64,000 bases of DNA from Paraburkholderia oxyphila NBRC 105797 (GTDB taxonomy: Bacteria > Pseudomonadota > Gammaproteobacteria > Burkholderiales > Burkholderiaceae), in the NCBI RefSeq assembly GCF_000685075.1, contig NZ_BAYD01000003.1:203840-267839 (forward strand), read 5' to 3'. Positions 58,250 through 64,000 of this stretch are shown one piece after another. The notes under the pieces are model-generated. The model had not been told where the DNA came from. It worked only from the letters and a program-made list of their open reading frames with translations, and ran no database searches. The translations under genes and the position numbers were made by a program. The first letter of the stretch is position 1; the number at the start of each line of letters is the position of its first letter.

Positions 58250-60258
58250 GCGAGCACCTCCGGTTGCGAGGCTGCAAGCGCATCACTGGACGGTTCGCCA
58301 TCAGCGGTAACGAGAGGGGCATTGACCACCTTGAGGCGAATTCGTGCCCCGGGTGCAACCGCCGGGTCCTCGATGATAGATAGCAGGAAATTGACACGCT
58401 CAAGCGTCTGGGTTTGATGCTTCACCCAGTTGTCGGCACCGTACTCTTCGTCGTTCAGGGCTTCACGCGCGGCCTTCAGCAGGTACTCGGACTCACTTTT
58501 AAGCTGACGGAGATTCGCCTCCTTGTGCGCCTCGCCCTTCACGCACTCCTGCTCCTCGCAGTTAATGCAGTCGCGGTACATCGGGCAGGGCTCACTGGCG
58601 AAGTCATGCATGCACCATCCATACTCGGTGGTGTGGGCGGCAACAGCCCCTTTTCGCTGGAAATCGCTACGCACTATGAGGTCACGCGGCTCCGAGACTA
58701 CAAGATTATCGGTAAAGCCGGTCTTTAGTGCCTCGCTGATGGGAGCCTGAACCTCGTCAGAGGTCATATGGTCGTAGGCCCGGTTCTGCTTCACATCCTT
58801 ACGCCCGGAGAATATGGCAATCTCCGTACTGCTCATGCCGCCCATATGGGCAAGCATGTTCAAGTAGTGCCTCAGGCTGTGGCTTTTGAGCACAATAGGG
58901 GAGCCGTCGTCTTCCGTGTAATCGAATCTGTCGAAGATAGAACCCCGGCTGTCTTGTGCTCGCAGACGATAGTTGATGGTGCTGTAATCGACACAACTGA
59001 ACATGCAAAGGTAGGGTGCCTTTTGTGAATCAAGTTCGTTCGTCCGGGCGATAGACATCGCGTCCTTGCAGAGGAGATTGGGGGCTCCGGGAACGAAGGG
59101 GAACATCGCTGGGAGCATCGAAATCACCGCGCGCTCCACATCTTGAAAGCGATAGCCGACCTTTCGCTTCCCCAAGGGCACGCCTGTGAGCCCATGCGTG
59201 TCCCGCGCCCATAGACTCGCCGCGTTACGTTGCGACCCATCGGCATTGCCCCATAACACCAAAGCAATCTCTCTCGCAGTCAACACCTCCTTGTGCTTAA
59301 GGTGCATTGCTGCCGGATGGAGATACAGGTTTTTGGGATTAGCGGTGTACCAGGCTGCAAGCTCCTGCGCCGGGACGGATAGCCGCAAAAGGTTACCAAC
59401 CGCTTCCCTCGCAACCGGGGCCATCTCGGAGGGTAGCCATTTCGTTGTGTCTTCAAATCCCTTGGACCCGGCCCAACGCAGTCCCAACTTGCCGCGAAAT
59501 TCACCGTCCCCTTCGACGAGACAGTTGCGCTGCAGCCGAAGTACCTCGTTGATGCGCTCCGGCGCGCAAAGCAGGAGTGCCGCATTACTGGAAACCAGCA
59601 CATCTGCGGGCTCCACGGCCTGACGAAAGATGCCGGCTATGCCGCGCAGGGCCGCTGCCGATGGCAGCTTTTCCTGCCGGGCGGTCAACGCCTCTTTCGA
59701 AATCCTCGACCCATGCTCCGCTGGCTTCGTCAACGGATGAACCCATTCTTTAGACAGCGAAATGAAACCGAAAGAGTTCATCAGTCCGGCAATTTTCTGG
59801 AGTTGGCCACCTATCTGATAAGCAGCCAACGCGGAGCGGTCCTTCTGCGCAAGCTCTACGGCCGTGTCCAATATATCGGCGTTGACTGCTGTCGGCCGAA
59901 AGCCCTTGTGCCATTCCCGAAGAGACGCTTCAAGACATCGAAAGGCGGCGATTCGTGTGGACTGGGAGACGACCGCATTCGTGTCTTGCATATAAACGAG
60001 CATTGCCTTGGCAAAGTCAAGGAACGGCTGAGGCAGACACGGCTCGGGCGAGTCGGCAAACGCAGCTTCCAGAGTACTGAACACCGCTCTGTGAACCTTG
60101 TTGTGGCCTTTCAGCTGCCCACAGTCCCAAGCGTTCCGGTCGAACTGCCTGCGCGCGTTGAGCACTTCCGATTGCCTGCACAGGTCAATAAAAGCCTGCA
60201 AGTTGACTTGGGGTTCGAGTTCAGCGCGGGGGGTGAAATGAAGAACGTGTGCATCCAT
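58246..60258 (-). CDS. Tyrosine recombinase C (large, 670 residues)
   Basis: This is the third and largest recombinase of the trio. The catalytic domain has Arg235 in CAPERINEVLRL, Lys266 in AGSKGFED, His460-x-x-Arg463 in KSHSLRHYLN, and nucleophile Tyr495 in QNRAYDHM. The usual second His/Trp position reads SGRKD (Arg486/Lys487). The first 200 or so residues are a divergent core-binding region. After the catalytic domain, a Cys-rich segment (Cys549, 558, 565, 568, 572 region: WCMHDF, PCPMYRDCINCEEQ) and a long helical tail follow. I start at ATG 60258 (TGATG overlap). The size and Cys-rich tail recall Tn554 TnpB and GmtZ-type integrases. Confidence 0.85.
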   Translation of the reverse strand: MDAHVLHFTPRAELEPQVNLQAFIDLCRQSEVLNARRQFDRNAWDCGQLKGHNKVHRAVFSTLEAAFADSPEPCLPQPFLDFAKAMLVYMQDTNAVVSQSTRIAAFRCLEASLREWHKGFRPTAVNADILDTAVELAQKDRSALAAYQIGGQLQKIAGLMNSFGFISLSKEWVHPLTKPAEHGSRISKEALTARQEKLPSAAALRGIAGIFRQAVEPADVLVSSNAALLLCAPERINEVLRLQRNCLVEGDGEFRGKLGLRWAGSKGFEDTTKWLPSEMAPVAREAVGNLLRLSVPAQELAAWYTANPKNLYLHPAAMHLKHKEVLTAREIALVLWGNADGSQRNAASLWARDTHGLTGVPLGKRKVGYRFQDVERAVISMLPAMFPFVPGAPNLLCKDAMSIARTNELDSQKAPYLCMFSCVDYSTINYRLRAQDSRGSIFDRFDYTEDDGSPIVLKSHSLRHYLNMLAHMGGMSSTEIAIFSGRKDVKQNRAYDHMTSDEVQAPISEALKTGFTDNLVVSEPRDLIVRSDFQRKGAVAAHTTEYGWCMHDFASEPCPMYRDCINCEEQECVKGEAHKEANLRQLKSESEYLLKAAREALNDEEYGADNWVKHQTQTLERVNFLLSIIEDPAVAPGARIRLKVVNAPLVTADGEPSSDALAASQPEVLA

Positions 60259-61796
60259 CAAGCAGACTCCTGTTCTGCATTCTCACGCTGCGCCTTCACT
60301 GCAGCACACTCAGCCATGACTTCCTGGACGGCCCGAATGGCGTCGTCGTTGATGGCTGCGATTCGCTCGTCGCCTGCGTGTGCATTTCTCTGCTCCATCA
60401 GGCGGTGGTACACCTTTTCATGCGGCGCATCGAGCCACGGCTCAAACTTGAAACAGGTATAGCAGGCGTCAGGCTTGCTGAAACCGCAGCCCCGGCCCGC
60501 ACAGCTGCCAACGGGGTCTTTCGAGACCCGGAAATCAATGATTCTGCTGCCCAATGCACCCCTTTGAGTCGACTGTTCCTCGCCCTCAACCAACTGGCCT
60601 TTGAACGCGTGCGCGAGAGGTGCCAACTGCTTGCCCATCGCGGCGTCGATGTTTTCCACAATTTTGGGCGTAGCCTGGACGTAGACGCCGACCTGTTGCA
60701 GGTCGACGTGCCCCAGCCGGTCGGCGATGACAACCTTACTGGCACCTTCTTCCGCAAGCCGCGTCCCAAAGGTATATCTGAACCTCCTAGGGGCAAGCGG
60801 CATCGGCTCGTAGTTGAGACGCTGCGTAGGTGGGGCAATGGGATTCAAGGCGGCCGCGAAGACCTTAGTCAGAGCATCGCCCGTGCAGTGACCGAAAAAG
60901 ATATCGTCTGCCGTCCGTTTCTTCTGCCCAAATGTCATCACGGCACTGTCAGGAAACAGCGGGGAGTCTTCTGGCCAACCGGACGTGGAAAGCACGGTAA
61001 TGTATTCCTGTACCAACCGCCCCGTCTGCGGGCTTAGGTCGAATTCCTTGAACGACGAGCGTGCGTGCGCTTCTCGCGTTTTGGCTTGTGGCAGGTTGAG
61101 AACAAACGTGCCGTCACGAGCACCGAAGTCCATTATCTTGAGGGACGCATACTGTGACGTGCGCCCGCCACAAGCGAACAACAGTCGAGTCAGAACCGTG
61201 GCCCACAGGGGCAGTTCTCCTTTTCCATAGGCCGTATCAACGGCTTTGTACAGTGCCGTGTACTCTGCTTCGCTGAACGGGCCTTCTTCTGGGTCTCGCG
61301 TCAGGACGGCTCTTCCTTTTGTGTTCCCGGGCTTCCGACGCTGGCGCAGATATTTAGCGCATTCAGGGTCTACGCCGGGCAACGCAAGCGCCACCCACTT
61401 CTGAAGAAGCACATTCAGGGTCGACAGCCGCCATTTTTCGTGTGGGCGGAGTCGGGCCGAATAGCTGGATACCTCCGCGATGGTAATATCGGCCAAAGGA
61501 GCTGCCTCGTCTCTCGAAGAGAGGAAGTGGGTCAGGGCCTGAAAAAGATTGTAGACATGGCTGGACGAACTGCCCTTCGCAAAAACCATCAGGGCATGCT
61601 TGAGTGGTTCACGCAGGAACACGGTCTGCCCATGAAATCGCCGGTAGTCAAGATGAAGACGGAACGGCCCATCAAACCACTCCCAGACATCTTCCTGCGG
61701 CCGGAACGAGACGCCTCGCTTTGTAGCTGCAGTTTCGGGCAAACGAATCGCGAGGTCGCGGGAGACTACGTTATTTATCGTTTTTGAGTGATTCAT
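60258..61796 (-). CDS. Tyrosine recombinase B (512 residues)
   Basis: This is the second recombinase. The N-terminal SAM-like core-binding region spans about 50-150. The catalytic domain has Arg202 in CGGRTSQYASL, Lys229 in QAKTREA, Arg330 in LAPRRFRYTFGTRLAEEG, His353 in RLGHVDLQQ and Tyr362 in VGVYVQ. The His expected three residues before Arg330 is Arg327, so the box is RxxR instead of HxxR. A C-terminal Cys cluster (CAGRGCGF, CYTCFKFEPW) looks like a metal-binding tail. ATG 61796 has GGAG upstream and overlaps the end of recombinase A. Confidence 0.87.
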   Translation of the reverse strand: MNHSKTINNVVSRDLAIRLPETAATKRGVSFRPQEDVWEWFDGPFRLHLDYRRFHGQTVFLREPLKHALMVFAKGSSSSHVYNLFQALTHFLSSRDEAAPLADITIAEVSSYSARLRPHEKWRLSTLNVLLQKWVALALPGVDPECAKYLRQRRKPGNTKGRAVLTRDPEEGPFSEAEYTALYKAVDTAYGKGELPLWATVLTRLLFACGGRTSQYASLKIMDFGARDGTFVLNLPQAKTREAHARSSFKEFDLSPQTGRLVQEYITVLSTSGWPEDSPLFPDSAVMTFGQKKRTADDIFFGHCTGDALTKVFAAALNPIAPPTQRLNYEPMPLAPRRFRYTFGTRLAEEGASKVVIADRLGHVDLQQVGVYVQATPKIVENIDAAMGKQLAPLAHAFKGQLVEGEEQSTQRGALGSRIIDFRVSKDPVGSCAGRGCGFSKPDACYTCFKFEPWLDAPHEKVYHRLMEQRNAHAGDERIAAINDDAIRAVQEVMAECAAVKAQRENAEQESA

Positions 61797-63036
61797 CAAG
61801 TCGCTCCTGGAGCTTCAAAGCTACCTCGCGCCCTTTGCGGGCGGTATGTCGACGTGTATAGGTCGCAGCCATCGCCGAGTTGTCGGTCCAGCCCTGCTGG
61901 GCGTTACGCGCCTTCTCTTCCACCGCGTCGCTGAGTCCGAGGGCTTCGGCCTGCTCGGAGAACCGGTCATTCCAGGTATGGCGCATGACATGGCTCGTCA
62001 GTCGCACCGGAAGCCCCGGACAGGCAGCACGCAAATCAGCAAAAAGCTGGTCGACGCTCGACTCCGAGAGCGCATCCCCTTCGTCCGAGACAAAGATTTG
62101 GGGAATTTTCCGGGCCGCCTTGATTGCGTAGCGGTCCGACTGAATAAACGCCCAAAGCAGTTTCATGATGGCAGGGCGCAGCTCAATCTCTCGGTCCCTG
62201 GTCTTTGTGTTGGGCTGTTTAGGGCGAGCATCATTGGCAGCATCCGCACGACGAATGATGCGCAGTTTGGGCTGATTTGGCAGGAGGTCTCCAGTCTGCA
62301 TCCCGAGGAGTTCGCCACGGCGCATGCCTGTCGCCAGCAGGAGCACAATCATCAGCCAGTTGCGCCGCCGGACGAACTCATGCTTCCATGGGTTATCCGG
62401 CGAATCGGGCTTGACGACGGCCAGTAGTCGGTCCGCTTCCTCCGTGCTAAGACCAACACGGGCATTCAGCTTTGCACGCTTCGAGTCCTTGGGAATGTTT
62501 GCTCGAAAAGCTGTGAGCGCCCGCTCGCTTGTGGCCTTCAGCTCAACTCGCGCGGATGCGGTAAGCGCGGCGCTTACATAGTTGACGGCGAACTCCAGAA
62601 AGTCGGCCATGTATCGCAGTCGCGTCGCCTGCGTCCCGACATCAACCGCTCGCCGGGTGGGGGCTTCACGCGTGTGTCGGCGAAAACGGATTCGCGCAAG
62701 ATTGATGACAGCGGGATTGTCCTCGACGTCGTCCCCCTCATCGAGGTCATCCATTCGATACTGCGCAGCGGACGCCACCCGGTCCAGCTCCGGAATTGTA
62801 AGAAATTTGCCCGCGCCCAGACGAGCGAACAAGTTCACCTTTTTGCTCGCAAGCTCGCGATACAGCAAGGCCATGGCCATGCAAACACCGTGAATCGTGT
62901 TGGCCGCTCGACCTTTGCGCCGATATTTGTCGACGTACAAGGTAACTTCGTGGACCGGCAACCCATTGGGAGCCTTGAGCACCGAGACGTGCTCCCCGTT
63001 CCGAAAACGCACCCGCTTGGCGATGTACTGGGCCAT
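61771..63036 (-). CDS. Tyrosine recombinase A (421 residues)
   Basis: This is the first gene of the trio and the most canonical integrase. An N-terminal core-binding region spans about 25-190, including an acidic loop near 96-106. The catalytic domain has Arg239 in ATGMRRGELLG, Lys278 in PNTKTRDREIEL, His349-x-x-Arg352-His353 in TSHVMRHTW, Trp383 in QGWTDNSAMA and nucleophile Tyr393 in ATYTRRH. All catalytic positions are intact. Its ATG at 63036 is 133 bp from the ssb stop, so its promoter lies within the right element end. It probably supplies strand exchange with B and C. Confidence 0.92.
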   Translation of the reverse strand: MAQYIAKRVRFRNGEHVSVLKAPNGLPVHEVTLYVDKYRRKGRAANTIHGVCMAMALLYRELASKKVNLFARLGAGKFLTIPELDRVASAAQYRMDDLDEGDDVEDNPAVINLARIRFRRHTREAPTRRAVDVGTQATRLRYMADFLEFAVNYVSAALTASARVELKATSERALTAFRANIPKDSKRAKLNARVGLSTEEADRLLAVVKPDSPDNPWKHEFVRRRNWLMIVLLLATGMRRGELLGMQTGDLLPNQPKLRIIRRADAANDARPKQPNTKTRDREIELRPAIMKLLWAFIQSDRYAIKAARKIPQIFVSDEGDALSESSVDQLFADLRAACPGLPVRLTSHVMRHTWNDRFSEQAEALGLSDAVEEKARNAQQGWTDNSAMAATYTRRHTARKGREVALKLQERLDESLKNDK

Positions 63037-63097
63037 CTACCCACCATTTTCAGCAAGTAAGGTTTAAGTTCTCATCCTATTTAAGCACAAAAAAATA

Positions 63098-63162
63098 TGT
63101 GGGTAAAGAAAAAGCCCGTCTCCACAGGGGAGAACGGGCTTTTACCAACAAAAATTGGTTTA
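63098..63162. repeat. Right-end recombinase-site-like repeats
   Basis: TGTGGGTAA (63098-63106) and TTACCAACA (63142-63150, the motif inverted) flank a hairpin. ACCAA-N6-TTGGT (63144-63159) forms a small palindrome 12 bp from the right attachment repeat. A related CTACCCACC lies at 63037-63045. Confidence 0.5.
63107..63144. terminator. Terminator inside the right element end
   Basis: AAAGCCCGT (63111-63119) pairs with ACGGGCTTT (63134-63142), with an inner CTCC/GGAG stem and T-rich tails on both strands. It gives ssb a replacement terminator and shields the recombinase operon from ssb read-through. Confidence 0.75.
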
Positions 63163-63169
63163 ATCAGTT

Positions 63170-63712
63170 CTAGAACGGAATGTCGTCGTCCATCTCGTCG
63201 AAGCCGCCGCCGGCCGGCGCGTTCGAGCGGCCACCGCCGCCGGCACCCGCACCGCCACCGCTCGAGCGCGGCGCGCCGCCACCCGAGGCTGCACGGCCGC
63301 CGCCGCGCGGTGCGGACGGCTCGCGGCTGTAGCCGCCGTCGTCGCCCATGTCGCTGCCCGACGAGGCGCCGCCGCTGCTGCGGCCGCCCAGCATCTGCAT
63401 CTGCTCAGCGACGATTTCCGTCGAGTAGCGGTCGGTGCCGTCCTGCGCCTGCCACTTGCGCGTGCGGATGCGGCCTTCGATATACACCGACGAACCCTTC
63501 TTCAGGTATTCGGAAACGATCTCGGCCAGACGGCCAAAGAACGCCACGCGGTGCCATTCGGTCATTTCCTTGAACTCGCCGGACGTCTTGTCCTTGTAGC
63601 GGTCGGTGGTCGCGAGGCGGATGTTCGCCACAGCGTCGCCGCTGGGCAGATAGCGCACTTCCGGTTCGGCGCCGAGATTGCCGACGAGGATCACCTTGTT
63701 CACGGATGCCAT
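63170..63712 (-). CDS. ssb: Single-stranded DNA-binding protein SSB
   Basis: SSB coats ssDNA and recruits repair and replication proteins. The 180-residue protein has the OB fold at about 1-110 ([52 protein letters not shown]), a Gly/Ser-rich linker and the acidic tail MDDDIPF that binds partner proteins. AGGAG precedes ATG 63712. The last two codons and the stop contain the right attachment repeat, so the integrated element rebuilds the ssb end without changing the protein. Confidence 0.97.
   Translation of the reverse strand: MASVNKVILVGNLGAEPEVRYLPSGDAVANIRLATTDRYKDKTSGEFKEMTEWHRVAFFGRLAEIVSEYLKKGSSVYIEGRIRTRKWQAQDGTDRYSTEIVAEQMQMLGGRSSGGASSGSDMGDDGGYSREPSAPRGGGRAASGGGAPRSSGGGAGAGGGGRSNAPAGGGFDEMDDDIPF
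63171..63178. repeat. Right attachment repeat TAGAACGG
   Basis: An 8-bp copy overlapping the ssb Pro-Phe-stop codons. It matches the left copy at 54809-54816. Confidence 0.65.
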
Positions 63713-63900
63713 GAGTTTCTCCTGTTGATTCCGTTGCGTTTGAGCGGCCACGCATTTCGCGCATCGGCGTCACATTGCGATGCGCGGCGCGCGGTCCGCC
63801 TCTCGCGAAAAATGTTGCGGCGAACGCCGGGTTCGCCTCAAGGCAGAGGGCGGGCGCGCTTGCGACCCCGCCCGCGGCGCTTGTTCGAGGGCTGGCCCCA

Positions 63901-64000
63901 TCAAGCCCGCTTCGGTTGCACCTTCAGCGGCACCTTCATATAGGCCGCGATTATAAGCCAGCACAGAACGAGCCCCGAGCACGCGTAAAACACCGCGCTC
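63901..64000 (-). CDS. MFS transporter, C-terminal fragment (cut by window edge)
   Basis: The minus strand at the window edge encodes a hydrophobic helix followed by a short basic tail (SAVFYACSGLVLCWLII, then KVPLKVQPKRA and a stop at 63901-63903). This is the usual end of the MFS transporter found upstream of ssb in Burkholderiaceae. Only about 32 residues are visible, so the family call relies on context. The gap to ssb (63713-63900) holds no gene. Confidence 0.6.
   Translation of the reverse strand, partial: SAVFYACSGLVLCWLIIAAYMKVPLKVQPKRA

Larger units (their letters stand above)
54809..63178 (-). mobile_element. Tyrosine-recombinase-trio element integrated at the 3' end of ssb
   Basis: This is an element of about 8.4 kb bounded by TAGAACGG direct repeats (54809-54816 and 63171-63178). 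It carries six genes on the minus strand in one coupled operon: three tyrosine recombinases, two HTH/coiled-coil proteins and a RecD2-like helicase. The interval is visibly less GC-rich than its surroundings. Copies of a motif near TGTTGGTAA lie at both ends. No rRNA, tRNA, plasmid-transfer or phage structural gene is present. The layout is similar to Tn554-like, recombinase-in-trio and gamma-mobile-trio elements, but assignment needs profile searches. The boundary call rests on the repeat and on the displaced terminator. Confidence 0.75.

Noticed and set aside
55132..63036. Classifying the element as a prophage or an integrative conjugative element
   Set aside because: No phage structural, lysis, packaging, relaxase or type IV secretion gene is present between the boundaries.
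63770..63982. A 70-codon leftward frame upstream of ssb
   Set aside because: Another frame on the same strand encodes the end of the MFS transporter and stops at 63901. This frame is a shadow.

Overview
The window is high-GC chromosomal DNA from a member of the Burkholderiaceae, most likely Paraburkholderia or a close relative. The evidence is the gene neighbourhoods (bamE diverging from fur, tkt next to gap, thiL-pgpA-pncC, an MFS gene upstream of ssb), the long Ala/Pro-rich tail on BamE, the OmpC-type porin, and the many one-component regulators paired with catabolic genes. I found no rRNA, tRNA or CRISPR array. All functional calls are read from protein sequence and context without database searches.

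Layout. 1-5 kb: bamE, fur, allA, and the dicarboxylate carrier gene dctA facing a GntR/FadR regulator across three copies of one operator. 5-8 kb: gapA and tkt. 9-17 kb: a VOC protein, rsmE, a secreted RNase Sa-like ribonuclease with a barstar-family inhibitor, maeB, then thiL-pgpA-pncC-cupin. 17-29 kb: pyrF, then a long leftward sugar operon (IclR regulator, dgoK, dgoA, SDR, araF-araG-araH, SDR, SMP-30 lactonase, aldose epimerase). This fits import of arabinose/galactose and oxidative De Ley-Doudoroff-type breakdown, but no sugar-acid dehydratase gene is present. 29.6-35 kb: a HigB/RelE-type toxin-antitoxin pair and a D-amino-acid cluster (RidA, D-aminoacylase, RpiR regulator and a divergent D-serine dehydratase/D-threonine aldolase-like enzyme). 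35-42 kb: MarR with a DHA2 efflux pump, EcsC, an HSL-type hydrolase, a CHRD protein, a porin and a LysR regulator. 42.7-50 kb: a 1576-residue BvgS/EvgS-like phosphorelay kinase encoded directly behind an aquaporin, with two coupled NarL-type response regulators upstream. 50-54.6 kb: an MFS transporter with a LysR regulator, and a PLP-dependent ammonia-lyase with a YheO-type regulator.

The most unusual part is 54,809-63,178. This is an apparent integrated element of about 8.4 kb inserted exactly at the 3' end of ssb. It has six tightly coupled genes on one strand: three different tyrosine recombinases (421, 512 and 670 residues), two small HTH/coiled-coil proteins, and a RecD2-like helicase. 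An 8-bp direct repeat, TAGAACGG, bounds it. One copy is the end of ssb (Pro-Phe-stop). The other lies just before what looks like the original ssb terminator, now more than 8 kb away. Copies of a 9-bp motif close to TGTTGGTAA cluster at both ends. The layout recalls Tn554, recombinase-in-trio and gamma-mobile-trio elements, but I cannot assign it to any of them from the sequence alone.
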